Source: Treponema bryantii (GTDB lineage: Bacteria > Spirochaetota > Spirochaetia > Treponematales > Treponemataceae). From it: DNA of 64,000 bases. Position numbers and translations under genes: made by a program. Below are positions 7,172 through 18,416 of the stretch, piece after piece. The stretch spans positions 1 through 64,000 of the forward strand of contig SUWN01000001.1 of assembly GCA_015061465.1 (NCBI GenBank). The letters run 5' to 3'. Every line of letters starts with the position of its first letter. Position 1 is the first letter of the stretch. The notes beneath the pieces were generated by a model. It saw nothing but the letters and a program-made list of their open reading frames with translations, was not told where the DNA came from and did not search any database.

Positions 7172-8824
7172 ATGATTACAGTTAGTGATGTTAGTTTGTC
7201 GTTTAGTGAAAAACCTCTTTTTAAGGATGTAAACTTAAAATTTAATAAAGGAAACTGTTATGGAATTATTGGTGCCAACGGTGCTGGTAAATCTACATTT
7301 TTAAAATTGCTTGCTGGGGAACTTGAAAAAGATTCTGGTGAAATTTTTATGACTCCTGGCGAACGTATGGCTGTTTTAAAACAGGACCACTTTGCGTTTG
7401 ATGAATATTCTGTAAAAGATACAGTTATGATGGGATTTCCAAAATTGTATGAAGTTTCTAAAGCTCGTGATGAAATTTATGCAAAAGCAGATTTTACAGA
7501 GGAAGATGGAATTAAATCTGCTGAGTTGGAAGCGGAATTTGGTGAACTTGGTGGATACGAAGCAGAAAATCAAATTGAACAAATGCTTTCTGGACTTGGT
7601 TTGGAAGAAGAATATCATGACAAAATGATGAGCGAACTTGACGAAAGCCAAAAAGTGCGTGTTTTGCTTGCTCAGGCAATTTATGGTAATCCAGATGCGT
7701 TGATTCTTGACGAACCTACAAACGGTTTGGACATTGAATCTATTACTTGGCTTGAAAACTTTTTGATGGATTTTGAAAATACTGTTATTGTTGTTTCCCA
7801 TGACCGTCACTTTTTGAATACTGTTTGTACTTACATTTGTGATATTGACTTTGGAAAAATTACTCAATATACAGGAAACTACGATTTCTGGTATCAAATG
7901 AGCCAAATTATGCAACGTCAAGCTCGTGACCAACAAAAGAAAACTGAAGAAAAAATGAAAGATTTACGTGAATTTATTTTGCGCTTTAGTTCAAATGCTT
8001 CAAAGGCAAAACAAGCTACAAGCCGTAAAAAGATTTATGATAAATTGGCTGATGGTCTTGAAGATATTCCTGTTACAACAAGAAAATTCCCTTACGTAAA
8101 TTTTAAGGCAGACAGAGAAATTGGTAACAATGTTCTTGAAATTAAAAATCTTTGCTACAAAGATGTAGAAGGAAACGAATTACTTAAAAATTTCTCTTTA
8201 ACAATTAACAGAACTGATAAAATTGCATTTGTTGGTATTGAACATAACTCTGTTACAGCTTTGTTTGATATTATTAACGGTGTTAAAAAAGCTGATTCTG
8301 GTGAGTTCTTCTGGGGGCAAACTACAAGTCAAACTTATTTGCCTCGTGATAATGCTGAAAGTTTTAATAATGATTACAACATTACAGAATGGCTTAAACA
8401 ATATTCTAAAGAACAAGATGATGCTTATGTTCGCGGATTCTTGGGAAGAATGCTCTTTAGTGGTGATGAATCTTTGAAAAAAGTAAAAGTTTTGTCGGGA
8501 GGTGAAAAGGTTAGATGTATGCTTTCTAAACTTATGCTTTCTGGTGCAAACTGTATTACAATGGACGACCCAACAAATCACCTTGACCTTGAAGCAATTC
8601 AGTCGTTGAACGAAGGTTTAATTGGCTTTAGCGGTGTTTTACTTTTCAGCAGCCACGACCACGAATTTATTCAGTCTATTGCAAACCGTATTGTTGAAAT
8701 TACACCAAACGGAATTATTGACCGCATGATGAGTTTTGACGATTACATTACAGACAAACAAGTTAGCGAACTTAGAGCTGAAATGTATAAAGGAACTGGC
8801 AAAAAAATTAAATATAGAGTTTAA
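7172..8824 (+). CDS. ABC-F family ATP-binding protein
   Basis: Two ABC domains: GANGAGKSTFLKLLAGE...LILDEPTNGLDIES and LSGGEKVRCMLSKLMLSG...DDPTNHLDLEAI. Confidence 0.95.
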   Translation: MITVSDVSLSFSEKPLFKDVNLKFNKGNCYGIIGANGAGKSTFLKLLAGELEKDSGEIFMTPGERMAVLKQDHFAFDEYSVKDTVMMGFPKLYEVSKARDEIYAKADFTEEDGIKSAELEAEFGELGGYEAENQIEQMLSGLGLEEEYHDKMMSELDESQKVRVLLAQAIYGNPDALILDEPTNGLDIESITWLENFLMDFENTVIVVSHDRHFLNTVCTYICDIDFGKITQYTGNYDFWYQMSQIMQRQARDQQKKTEEKMKDLREFILRFSSNASKAKQATSRKKIYDKLADGLEDIPVTTRKFPYVNFKADREIGNNVLEIKNLCYKDVEGNELLKNFSLTINRTDKIAFVGIEHNSVTALFDIINGVKKADSGEFFWGQTTSQTYLPRDNAESFNNDYNITEWLKQYSKEQDDAYVRGFLGRMLFSGDESLKKVKVLSGGEKVRCMLSKLMLSGANCITMDDPTNHLDLEAIQSLNEGLIGFSGVLLFSSHDHEFIQSIANRIVEITPNGIIDRMMSFDDYITDKQVSELRAEMYKGTGKKIKYRV

Positions 8825-10851
8825 TTTTTTTGTTCTTCGTTTAATCTGCTTTTTAATGAAGCTAACATATTTGCAAACATGTCATGGGCCTGCTCTTGAG
8901 TAACCTCTTTTGCAGGCTCGTGATATTTAACAAGATTTGTTGGAATTTCATCCAAAAATCGGCTTGGTTCAACTTCTCTTGTTACTTGCATGTGTCGCCT
9001 TTTTTTGCATGAGGATAAAAATAATTTATTTCTAGCTCTTGTAATTGCTACATAAAAAAGACGTCTTTCTTCTTCAACGTCACCGCCGTTTTCTTCTACG
9101 GAACGAGCATGTGGTATTAATCCTTCTTCTACACCAGCAATAAACACAACAGGAAATTCAAGACCTTTAGAGGCGTGAATTGTCATTAAGTTTACTTTTC
9201 CTTTGTCGTTTTCATCATCGCCATCGTCTCTTGAAATTAAAGTGATTCTGTTTAAGTATGAATACAAATTTGCGTTAAAATTGTCAGGGTCATTTTCCCA
9301 TGCTTCCATTGAAGAAAGTAAATGCTCTATGTTCATTAATTTGAATCGAACCGCTTTTTCACTTTTAGAAAATTCTGTTAGAAGATGATCTTTGTAATTT
9401 ATATCTTCAACTAATTGTCTGACTTTATTTGCAAGACCTCGTCCACTTAATAATTTGCTGCGGTGGTCTTCAATGATTTTTACGAATTCTTCTAAATCTT
9501 CTTTAATTACATCGCTGGCAGGAGAATCGGCTGCTTGAATCAACGACTGAATTGCTGTCCATAATGTGCTTCCTAATTTTTCTGCTTCGGAATTAATTAA
9601 TTGGATTGTTGCTCTTCCAATTCCGCGGCGAGGTGTGTTAATAATTCGTAGTAAGTTTATATCATCATCTTGATTAGAAATGACTCTTAGATAACTTATG
9701 ATGTCCTTAATTTCTTTTCTTTCAAAAAAACTTGTTCCACCGCTCATTGTGTATGGAATATTTGATTGTAAAAGTGCTTCTTCTAAAACACGTCCTTGCG
9801 TATTTGCTCGCATTAAAATGCCAAATTCATCATATTTACGTTTTTCTTCAGCTGCTATTCCCAAAATTGATTCTGCAATAAAATCTGCTTCTGAGGTTTC
9901 ATCTTCTGGCATAAAAATTTCAATTGGTTTTCCGTTACCGTTTCCGCTCCACAATTTTTTGTCTTTTCTGTTTGTGTTGTGCGAAATTACACCGTTTGCA
10001 GCTTCTAAAATTGTTCCTGTGGAGCGATAATTTTGTTCCAAGCGGATTTCTTGTACGCCGGGAAAATCAGTTTCAAAATTTATGATATTTTGGTAATCTG
10101 CTCCGCGCCAACTGTAAATAGACTGGTCGTCGTCTCCTACAACTGCAACGTTTTTATCTGCCAAAAGATGCATTAATTCATATTGTTGATGACTTGTGTC
10201 TTGAAATTCATCAACCATGATATATTTATAGCGTTCTTTATATCTTGCTAAAACTTCTGGATGTTCTTTAAATAATTTGATTGGAAGAACGATTAAATCA
10301 TCAAAATCAACTGCATTATAAAGTTTTAATCCTTCTTGGTAACTTTCGTACAAAGGTTTGTACATATCATTTGCAGTTTCCCAGTTTTTTCTTCCTGTTT
10401 TTATGTTTGAAATTAAGTTTCCGATTGTATAAATATCTAGCGCTTCTTGTGAATATTTTAATTCTCTTCCACATTCTTTGATTAATGCAACGCGGTCAGT
10501 TTCATCATAAATGGAAAAATTTTCTCTGTATCCTAATTTATCAATATCTTGTCGTAGAATTCTAACACCAAATGCATGAAATGTAGAAACTGTAAGATTT
10601 TGCAATTTTTTTTGAGTCAATTCTTTTATACGAGTTTCCATTTCTTTTGCAGCTTTATTTGTGAATGTTAATGCAAGAATCTGACTTTGAGGAATTCCTG
10701 AATCTAACATGTGAGCTATTCTGAATGTGATAACTCTTGTTTTGCCACTTCCAGCTCCTGCAATTATTAAAATGGGCCCGTCGATTGTTGTAACAGCTCT
10801 ATATTGTTGTGGATTTAATTCGTCTTTTAGTGTTAGTAAATCAAGTGACAT
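8821..10851 (-). CDS. UvrD/Rep/PcrA-family ATP-dependent DNA helicase
   Basis: IAGAGSGKTRVITFRIAHML, VDEFQDTSHQQYELMHLLA, VGDDDQSIYSWRGAD, TIHASKGLEFPVVFIAG, LFYVAITRARNKLFLS. Confidence 0.95.
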   Translation of the reverse strand: MSLDLLTLKDELNPQQYRAVTTIDGPILIIAGAGSGKTRVITFRIAHMLDSGIPQSQILALTFTNKAAKEMETRIKELTQKKLQNLTVSTFHAFGVRILRQDIDKLGYRENFSIYDETDRVALIKECGRELKYSQEALDIYTIGNLISNIKTGRKNWETANDMYKPLYESYQEGLKLYNAVDFDDLIVLPIKLFKEHPEVLARYKERYKYIMVDEFQDTSHQQYELMHLLADKNVAVVGDDDQSIYSWRGADYQNIINFETDFPGVQEIRLEQNYRSTGTILEAANGVISHNTNRKDKKLWSGNGNGKPIEIFMPEDETSEADFIAESILGIAAEEKRKYDEFGILMRANTQGRVLEEALLQSNIPYTMSGGTSFFERKEIKDIISYLRVISNQDDDINLLRIINTPRRGIGRATIQLINSEAEKLGSTLWTAIQSLIQAADSPASDVIKEDLEEFVKIIEDHRSKLLSGRGLANKVRQLVEDINYKDHLLTEFSKSEKAVRFKLMNIEHLLSSMEAWENDPDNFNANLYSYLNRITLISRDDGDDENDKGKVNLMTIHASKGLEFPVVFIAGVEEGLIPHARSVEENGGDVEEERRLFYVAITRARNKLFLSSCKKRRHMQVTREVEPSRFLDEIPTNLVKYHEPAKEVTQEQAHDMFANMLASLKSRLNEEQKN

Positions 10852-10931
10852 AGAAGTTTATTATATATCAATTTCTATATATAGAGAATCAATTTGTTGT
10901 AAAATTTGTATTTTTATTTTATACTGTACAT

Positions 10932-12908
10932 ATGGGTGGAATAAAAAAATCGGATGATGCAGTAAAAGCGACTGCTGCAAAAAAATCAACAAGTAAAACT
11001 ACAAGTAAAACAACTGAAAAAACTACTTCAACTGCAAAATCAGCAACAAAAACAAAAGAAAAAGCTCCTGTTGCTTATGACGAAGACAGTATTCTTCACT
11101 TAGAGGGATTAGAGCATATTCGTTTGCGTCCTGGTATGTATATTGGTTCTTTGGGGGACGGAACAAACGAAAATGACGGAATTTATATTCTTTTAAAAGA
11201 AGGAATTGATAACTCAATTGATGAATTTTCACAAGGATTTGGAAAAAGAATTGATATTGATATAAAAGATGGTCGCGTTAGAATTCGTGACTATGGGCGT
11301 GGAATTCCTCTTGGTAAATTGGAAGATTGTGTAAGTAATGTAAATACTGGTGCAAAATATAACAATTCTGTTTTTAAACAATCAATCGGTATGAACGGGG
11401 TTGGTATAAAAGCTACAAACGCACTTTCTTCTTATTTTAGAGCCGCTTCTATTCGTGACGGTCAAATGGCTGTTGTTGAATTTAGTCAAGGAAATAAAAT
11501 AAAAAGTTCAACTGGCGCCGCAAAACCGGGAACAAAAAACGGTACATATCTTGAATTTGAACCTGACAAAGAAATTTTTGGAAAATATTCATTTAATATG
11601 GAAATGGTTCAAAAACGTCTTTGGAATTACGCGTATTTAAATCCGGGGCTCAAAATCGTTTGTAACAAACAAGAATATTTTAGTGAAAACGGAATTCAAG
11701 ATTTGTTGTTAAACGAAATGGGCGGAGAGAAAAAAGCTTTGTATAAATTATTTGATTACAAAGGTGAAAATCTTCAGTTCGTTTTAACACATACGGCGTC
11801 TTTGGATAAAGTTGTTTATTCGTTTGTAAATGGTCAAAGTACAGAAGACGGAGGAACTCACGTTACTGCTTTTTTAGATGGATTTACAAAAGGTGTAAAT
11901 GATTTTTTCAAAAAAGAATATGATATAAAAGATGTTACAAGTGGTTTGTTTGTCGCATTAAAAATTGGACTTGATAATCCAATGTTCACAAGCCAGACAA
12001 AAAATAAACTTGGAAACGTAGAAATAAGAATGCCAATTATTAAAGAAGTTCAGGCGGCTGTTGATGATTGGCTTAGACATAATCCAGATATCGCTGGCGC
12101 AATTGAAGAAAAAATTATTAAAAACCAAAAAGCCAGAGCTGAAATCAATAATGTTACAGAAAAACAAGTGCGTGAAGCTGCAAAATCTGTAGTATTGACA
12201 ATTCCAAAGTTAAAAGATTGTAGATATCATCTTCAAGATGGTGCAAAAGGTGCAAATTCTATGATTTTTATTACGGAAGGTGATTCTGCGACAGGTTCAA
12301 TGGTTGGTTCAAGAGACGTTTCTTATCAAGCGATTTTTAGTTTGAGAGGAAAACCTGAAAATATGTATGGCAGAAAAAAATCTGCTCTTTTTGAAAACGA
12401 AGAATTAAAAAATCTTACTTTCAGTTTAGGAATTCAAAAAGATATCGAAGGTTTACGATACGATAAAATTGTAATTGCAACTGATGCCGATAACGACGGT
12501 TTTCATATTAGAAATTTAGTTATGACATATTTCTTGCTTTTCTTTGAAGAATTGGTTTTGGCAGGACACGTTTATATTCTGGAAACTCCATTGTTCAGAG
12601 TTCGAAATAAGAAAAAAACTGTTTATTGTTATTCGGAAGAAAGTCGTGACAAAGAAATTGCAAAACTTGGTTCAAATGTTGAAGTAACACGCTTTAAAGG
12701 ATTGGGAGAAATTAACCCTAGTGAATTTGGGCAATTTATTCATCCAAGAAAAGAAGGCGAAAGTGAAGATAAAGGAATCCATTTGACACAAGTGAGTATT
12801 CAGTCTTTAAAAAATGTTCCAGAAGTATTAAAATTTTATATGGGGAAAAATACTCCAGAGCGTCGTGACTTTATTGTTCATCATTTGGCTAGCGAAATTG
12901 ACGCATAA
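10932..12908 (+). CDS. parE: DNA topoisomerase IV subunit B / GyrB-type ATPase with TOPRIM
   Basis: LEGLEHIRLRPGMYIGS, IRDYGRGIPLG, ITEGDSATGSMVGSRD, IATDADNDGFHIRNL. Confidence 0.85.
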   Translation: MGGIKKSDDAVKATAAKKSTSKTTSKTTEKTTSTAKSATKTKEKAPVAYDEDSILHLEGLEHIRLRPGMYIGSLGDGTNENDGIYILLKEGIDNSIDEFSQGFGKRIDIDIKDGRVRIRDYGRGIPLGKLEDCVSNVNTGAKYNNSVFKQSIGMNGVGIKATNALSSYFRAASIRDGQMAVVEFSQGNKIKSSTGAAKPGTKNGTYLEFEPDKEIFGKYSFNMEMVQKRLWNYAYLNPGLKIVCNKQEYFSENGIQDLLLNEMGGEKKALYKLFDYKGENLQFVLTHTASLDKVVYSFVNGQSTEDGGTHVTAFLDGFTKGVNDFFKKEYDIKDVTSGLFVALKIGLDNPMFTSQTKNKLGNVEIRMPIIKEVQAAVDDWLRHNPDIAGAIEEKIIKNQKARAEINNVTEKQVREAAKSVVLTIPKLKDCRYHLQDGAKGANSMIFITEGDSATGSMVGSRDVSYQAIFSLRGKPENMYGRKKSALFENEELKNLTFSLGIQKDIEGLRYDKIVIATDADNDGFHIRNLVMTYFLLFFEELVLAGHVYILETPLFRVRNKKKTVYCYSEESRDKEIAKLGSNVEVTRFKGLGEINPSEFGQFIHPRKEGESEDKGIHLTQVSIQSLKNVPEVLKFYMGKNTPERRDFIVHHLASEIDA

Positions 12909-12947
12909 TATGTTACAATAAAATAAATAAATTTAAGGAATAATAAG

Positions 12948-14240
12948 ATGAATAAAACTATAAGTTCTTTTTTAGCTAGACACAACTTTGTAAATCATAT
13001 TGATGTGATGAATGTTGCCCAAGGTTTGTTAGATGACATGCAAAAAGGTCTAGAAGGTGAAATTGCTGACGAAGATATGATTCGTACATTTTGTAATCCA
13101 CCATCAGAATCTGCTTGCGGAAAATCTGTAATTGTAATTGATGCTGGTGGAACAAACTTCCGTTCGTGTTTAGTTACTTTTGATGATAAAGGCGTTCCTG
13201 AAATTTCATTCATGGAAAAAACAAAAATGCCTGGTGTAGAAAAAGAACTTTCTAAAAAAGATTTCTTTGAACAAATTGCATCAAATTTAGACAGATTAAA
13301 AAATAAAGCTGATAGAATTGGTTTTTGTTTTTCATATCCAATGGAAATTCAAGAAAATGGCGACGGAATCTTGTTAGGTTTTTCTAAAGAAGTAAAAGCG
13401 CCAGAAGTTGTTGGATGTAAAGTAGGGGAATGTTTAAAAGAAGCACTTGTTGCTCGAGGTTGGGATTCTATAAAAAGAATTACACTTTGTAATGATACCG
13501 TTGCTGCTTTATTGGCTGGAGCTGCTGTTGCAGAAAACGGAACAAATTATTCTTCATATATCGGAATGATTTTGGGAACTGGATTAAATGCTGCATATAT
13601 TCAACCTGATTGTGATGTTTGTAAAATTAAAAAACAAATTATCGTGTGTGAATCAGGCAAATTTAAAAGTGTAAATCGTTCTGAATTTGATGTGGAATTA
13701 GACGCTCATACTGTAAAACCTGGTTCATTCTACTTGGAAAAACTTTGTTCCGGGGCATATATGGGCTCTGTAGCTCAATATGCGTTGATTGCTGCTACAA
13801 AAGAAAACGTATTTAGCAAAACACTTTGCCAAAATTTAGCAAATCTTACTGATTTTACAACAATAGAAATGAGTTCGTTCTTACAATATCCATATAGTTC
13901 TTCTAATATGATTGGAAATTTGTTGATTGAATCAAAAGCAACAGATGAAGATTATGATAAAATGTTCCAACTTTTGGATGCTATCGCAGAACGTTCTGCT
14001 AGATATGCCGCTGCAATTTTGGTAGCGTGTGTTCTTCAAACTGGCGAAGGCAAAAATGCTTCAAAACCAGTTTGTATTTTGTGTAACGGGTCTACATATT
14101 TTAAAACATATATGATTAATAATCGTGTTCACGGATATTTAGACGAAATTTTAACAAACCAGCATGGAATTTATTGGAAAATAGTTTCATGTGATAACGA
14201 TATTACGTTAGGTGCTGCAATTTCTGGTTTGATAGACTAA
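12948..14240 (+). CDS. Hexokinase
   Basis: VIDAGGTNFRSCLVTF phosphate-1 motif; ILGTGLNAAYI; LCNGSTYFKTY. Confidence 0.85.
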   Translation: MNKTISSFLARHNFVNHIDVMNVAQGLLDDMQKGLEGEIADEDMIRTFCNPPSESACGKSVIVIDAGGTNFRSCLVTFDDKGVPEISFMEKTKMPGVEKELSKKDFFEQIASNLDRLKNKADRIGFCFSYPMEIQENGDGILLGFSKEVKAPEVVGCKVGECLKEALVARGWDSIKRITLCNDTVAALLAGAAVAENGTNYSSYIGMILGTGLNAAYIQPDCDVCKIKKQIIVCESGKFKSVNRSEFDVELDAHTVKPGSFYLEKLCSGAYMGSVAQYALIAATKENVFSKTLCQNLANLTDFTTIEMSSFLQYPYSSSNMIGNLLIESKATDEDYDKMFQLLDAIAERSARYAAAILVACVLQTGEGKNASKPVCILCNGSTYFKTYMINNRVHGYLDEILTNQHGIYWKIVSCDNDITLGAAISGLID

Positions 14241-14274
14241 AAATTGTATGATATAATTTTCTTGAGGTTCTGTT

Positions 14275-14904
14275 GTGTCTTTTAAGAAAAACTTTGGAAA
14301 ATCATTTGTTCTCATTTTGATAATTGTTATTTTAGTTTTGGGTGGATTGCTTTGGTTTGATTATTTGGGAATCATTAAAGCAAAATCATTTTTTTCTCCA
14401 TTGTACAAATTAATGGGAAAAGAACCACAAACTTCTGTTACTGCAACTCAATCAAATCCGTTAGTTGCAAATCTTGACGAAGATAGACTAAAAAAACAAA
14501 GAGAAGCACTTGATATTTTTAAAGAAGAACTTGATAAAAGAGAAGCTGATGTTCAAGCTGCCGAAAAACAAAGTGCACAAATTGCATTAGAACTTGCAGA
14601 ACGTGAAAAAAATCAAGAAGAACGTGAAAAAACATTTAACCAAACAGTAAAAAAATACGATGATAAAAATATAAACGTAGAACAGATTGCCAATAATCTG
14701 AACGGTATGAGACCAGAAGCCGCTGTTGATATTCTTATTGCAATGGACGATCAAACTGTAATTGATGTCTTGCGCAAAGTAGAAGAAATCGCAGTTCGGG
14801 ATGGTTCTGCCTCTATGGGATCTTACTGGTTGTCATTAATGCCATCTGAAAGAGCTGCTGAAATTCAGCGCAAGATGATTAGCAAACCAGAGACCCTAGA
14901 ATAA
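14275..14904 (+). CDS. flbB: Flagellar protein FlbB (periplasmic flagellar collar; MgtE-N-like C-terminus)
   Basis: GTG start; N-terminal TM, coiled coil, MRPEAAVDILIAMDDQTVIDVLRKVEE; lies directly before fliK/flgD/flgE as in spirochaetes. Confidence 0.75.
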   Translation: MSFKKNFGKSFVLILIIVILVLGGLLWFDYLGIIKAKSFFSPLYKLMGKEPQTSVTATQSNPLVANLDEDRLKKQREALDIFKEELDKREADVQAAEKQSAQIALELAEREKNQEEREKTFNQTVKKYDDKNINVEQIANNLNGMRPEAAVDILIAMDDQTVIDVLRKVEEIAVRDGSASMGSYWLSLMPSERAAEIQRKMISKPETLE

Positions 14905-14934
14905 GTCAGATTTCGGCAAATCTACTGTTTATAA

Positions 14935-16323
14935 ATGGAGGATTTGCCGATGCAGGCTATCACAGATATCATCGTAAATGAAAGGGATTTTCCTACCAAT
15001 TTACAAATATCTAACAACATAACAAATTCTCAAAAAACTTCATCTTTTTCTTTTGAAGATGTACTTTCTTTTGTCAAAAATGAAATGCCAAAAACAGAAA
15101 GTGCAGATTCTTCATCTGTTAAAGAAAAAACTGAAAGTGTAAAAACTGAAAAGCAAACTGATATTTCTGAAAAAATTGCAGAGAAACCAGAAGATTCTTC
15201 TAAACAAGTTGAATCAAAAGTGGAAGAAAAAATTGCTTCTGAAGAAGATACACAGAAAGTTGATGAACAGAAAGATAAAAAAATTGTTCTAAAGGATGAA
15301 AATACTGAAAATACTGAAAAATCGGACATAAAAAAATCTTCTGATAAAAAAGTATTGGTAAAATCTGAACAAAAAAATCAAATTGAAGCAGAATTTTCTA
15401 GAATGAACAATTTGGTTCAAAATCAAGAAAAAAATATTTCTGAAATTCATGCAGAAAAAATTTCTACTGAAGAATTAAAAATCAATTTTGATGGAAAAAA
15501 AGCAAAATTTGTTCAGGAAGAAAAAAATGATTCTACAGAAGAAAACATTGTGTTTGCAGAATTACTAAATTCAGATATTTCAGAAAATCAAATTGATTTT
15601 ACAGAACAAAAGTTTTCAAAAGACATAACTGTTAAATCCAAAAAAGTTCAAACTTTGGATAAAGACGGCAAAATTTCTGTAACAGATTTAAGAACAAAAG
15701 AAGCGGAGATAAACGAAGATTTTGCACAAACTCAAAAAGATTTTACTTCTGAAGTGAAATTTGAAGATGATAATTCAGCAACAATCACGATGAATTTGAA
15801 TCAAGAAAATGTTGAAACAAATCTTTTATCAACTTCAAACCAAACAGCTGCAAGTGATGGTTCTAATTTCCAGGCGATGTTGAACAATCAAATTAAAGCA
15901 AACGCACCTGAGTTTGTAAAAACAGGAAGCATAGTTTTACGCGATAATAATCAAGGAACTATTAATTTAATTTTACATCCTGATGAAATTGGTAGCGTAA
16001 AAATTCATCTTTCTCTGGATGGCAAAACTGTTTCTGGGCAAATCACAGTTGCAACAAAAGAAGCAATGGAAGTTTTTAAGAATAATGCAGAGACTTTGAG
16101 AGAAGCTTTTATTCAACAAGGATTTGACGTTGGTGGATTTGATGTTGCTTATTCAGATAATGGTTCATTTAGCAATCAAGAGCAATTTGCACAAGAAAAC
16201 AATGAAAAATTAATGGCAAATTACGCTCAAAATTGTTATGAAAGCGGAACAGACGAAGTTTTTGAAAACTTTGATGAAAATACAAATAAATTTTCAGATT
16301 ATTCAATAAACATTGTTGCGTAA
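14935..16323 (+). CDS. fliK: Flagellar hook-length control protein
   Basis: Long low-complexity N-terminus; C-terminal LILHPDEIGSVKIHLSLDGKTVSGQITVATKEAMEVFKNNAETLREAFIQQGFDV typical of Flg_hook/FliK. Confidence 0.85.
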   Translation: MEDLPMQAITDIIVNERDFPTNLQISNNITNSQKTSSFSFEDVLSFVKNEMPKTESADSSSVKEKTESVKTEKQTDISEKIAEKPEDSSKQVESKVEEKIASEEDTQKVDEQKDKKIVLKDENTENTEKSDIKKSSDKKVLVKSEQKNQIEAEFSRMNNLVQNQEKNISEIHAEKISTEELKINFDGKKAKFVQEEKNDSTEENIVFAELLNSDISENQIDFTEQKFSKDITVKSKKVQTLDKDGKISVTDLRTKEAEINEDFAQTQKDFTSEVKFEDDNSATITMNLNQENVETNLLSTSNQTAASDGSNFQAMLNNQIKANAPEFVKTGSIVLRDNNQGTINLILHPDEIGSVKIHLSLDGKTVSGQITVATKEAMEVFKNNAETLREAFIQQGFDVGGFDVAYSDNGSFSNQEQFAQENNEKLMANYAQNCYESGTDEVFENFDENTNKFSDYSINIVA

Positions 16324-16365
16324 TCTGACGATATAAAATTACAAATAGTTTATGTAGCAGAGGTT

Positions 16366-16821
16366 ATGATGGAAGGACTGAGCATGATTAACACGCAGAT
16401 GAGTGCGTCGGAAAAGTTAGCTGTAGATAATGCAGTTAATCTTTTTAACAAGTCTAATGTTCAAAATGGACGTAAGACATCGAACGAATTGGGAAAAGAT
16501 GATTTTTTGAAGCTTTTAATTACTCAACTTCAAAATCAAGATCCAACAAGTCCAATGGAAAATACTGAGTTTATTTCTCAGATGGCACAATTTTCTTCGT
16601 TGGAACAAATGACAAATATGAGTACATCTTTTACAAAAATGGCTTCGTATATTACTTCATCTGAAGCTACATCAACTTTGGGCAAAACTGTTGAATTGAA
16701 TGTGGGTGATACAACTGTAAAAGGAACTGTGGAAGGAGCTACAAGAGGCGATGCTCCACAAGTTATTGTAAACGGTATGTATTACGATATGGATAAAATT
16801 ACGGCAATTTATAATCAATAA
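16366..16821 (+). CDS. flgD: Flagellar hook assembly scaffolding protein FlgD
   Basis: [41 protein letters not shown]. Confidence 0.95.
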   Translation: MMEGLSMINTQMSASEKLAVDNAVNLFNKSNVQNGRKTSNELGKDDFLKLLITQLQNQDPTSPMENTEFISQMAQFSSLEQMTNMSTSFTKMASYITSSEATSTLGKTVELNVGDTTVKGTVEGATRGDAPQVIVNGMYYDMDKITAIYNQ

Positions 16822-16841
16822 GGCAATAGGAGGAAATAGAT

Positions 16842-18233
16842 ATGATGCGATCACTTTATTCTGGTGTATCTGGTATGCAGAATCATCAGACAAGAATGGA
16901 TGTAATTGGAAACAACGTTTCTAACGTAAATACTGTAGGTTTTAAAAGAGCAAGAGTTAACTTTCAGGATATGATTAGCCAGCAAATGTCTGGAGCTGCA
17001 AAACCAACAGATGAATTAGGTGGTGTAAATCCAAAAGAAGTTGGTCTTGGTATGACTGTTGCCGCTATTGATAATATTTTTAATCAAGGAAATCTTCAAA
17101 CAACTGGAGTTTCTACAGACCTTGCAATTCAAGGAAATGGTTTCTTTGTTTTGAAAAGTGGTGAAGAATCATTCTATACAAGAAACGGTGCTTTTGGTCT
17201 TGATAGTGAAGGAACTCTTGTAAATCCTGCAAACGGTATGAGAGTTCAAGGTTGGATGGCAGAAGATGTAAACGGAGAAATGATTGTTTCTACAGCAGCA
17301 ACTCCAACAGATTTAATTATTCCAGTTGGTTCTAAAGACCCTGCAAAAGAAACTACAAATGTAAATTTCTCTTGTAACTTAAATAAAAATACTCCTGAAA
17401 TTTTAGAAAATGCAAGCCTTGAAGATATTAAAAAAGGAACTTGGGGAACTGAACAAAAAATTTATGACAGCTTTGGAAATGAACACCAATTGTCTGTTTC
17501 TTTTAGAAGAGTTGTAGGAAATCCAAATCAGTGGGAAGCTACAGTAAACGTTGATCCAGATAACGCTGATTTTACTCAAACAAGAGTAGGTCTTGGAACA
17601 ACAGACGGAATGGCAAATACATTTATCATCACTTTTGATAACTACGGAATGTTACAATCTGTAACTGATACAGCTGGTAATGTAACAAATCCAACTGGTG
17701 ATGTTGTTCTTCAAACTTCATTTACTGTTCCAGATGCAAACCTAGATGCAGAAGGAAATCCTTATCGCCAAACATTGAACATCAACCTTGGAACAATCGG
17801 TTCTATGTCAAATACAATTACACAATCTGCTTCAAAATCAACAACAAAAGCATTCTATCAAGATGGTTACACATTAGGATATTTGGACAACTTTAAAATT
17901 GATGCAAGCGGAACAATTACAGGTGTATATTCAAACGGAACAAGTAGAACAATTGGTCAAATTGCCCTTGCAACTTTTGCCAACGATAGAGGTCTTGAAA
18001 AAGCTGGTGATAATACATATGTTGAATCAAACAACTCAGGAATGGCTAGAATTGGTGAATCTGGCGTTGCTGGAAAAGGAACATTAATGGCTGGTGCTTT
18101 GGAAATGTCAAACGTTGATTTGTCTGAACAAATGACAGATATGATTGTTACACAACGTGGTTTCCAATCAAACGCTAAAACAATTCAAACAGCAGATACT
18201 TTGCTTGAAACTGTTTTAAGTTTGAAACGCTAA
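16842..18233 (+). CDS. flgE: Flagellar hook protein FlgE
   Basis: [45 protein letters not shown]-terminal [39 protein letters not shown]. Confidence 0.97.
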   Translation: MMRSLYSGVSGMQNHQTRMDVIGNNVSNVNTVGFKRARVNFQDMISQQMSGAAKPTDELGGVNPKEVGLGMTVAAIDNIFNQGNLQTTGVSTDLAIQGNGFFVLKSGEESFYTRNGAFGLDSEGTLVNPANGMRVQGWMAEDVNGEMIVSTAATPTDLIIPVGSKDPAKETTNVNFSCNLNKNTPEILENASLEDIKKGTWGTEQKIYDSFGNEHQLSVSFRRVVGNPNQWEATVNVDPDNADFTQTRVGLGTTDGMANTFIITFDNYGMLQSVTDTAGNVTNPTGDVVLQTSFTVPDANLDAEGNPYRQTLNINLGTIGSMSNTITQSASKSTTKAFYQDGYTLGYLDNFKIDASGTITGVYSNGTSRTIGQIALATFANDRGLEKAGDNTYVESNNSGMARIGESGVAGKGTLMAGALEMSNVDLSEQMTDMIVTQRGFQSNAKTIQTADTLLETVLSLKR

Positions 18234-18351
18234 TAGGATAATGAAATAGGGTAGAATCCATCAACTATCCTATTTATTATAAAAGCGGTCAAGTTACACT
18301 TTGTAAAAAATTTGGTCGCTTATTATAGGAGTTGTAATAATTCCTATAAAA

Positions 18352-18389
18352 AAAGGATTTTCGATTTGCCCTCGAAAATCCTTTTTTTT
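18352..18389. terminator. Strong terminator between flgE and the convergent ankyrin gene
   Basis: AAAGGATTTTCGA / TCGAAAATCCTTT stem with T run; A run on the other side makes it potentially bidirectional. Confidence 0.85.
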
Positions 18390-18416
18390 GTTTAAATATG
18401 ATTTTTTATAAAAAAA

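Noticed and set aside
7376-7936. 186-aa minus-strand ORF
   Set aside because: Fully antisense to the ABC-F gene, low-complexity Phe/His/Asn composition.
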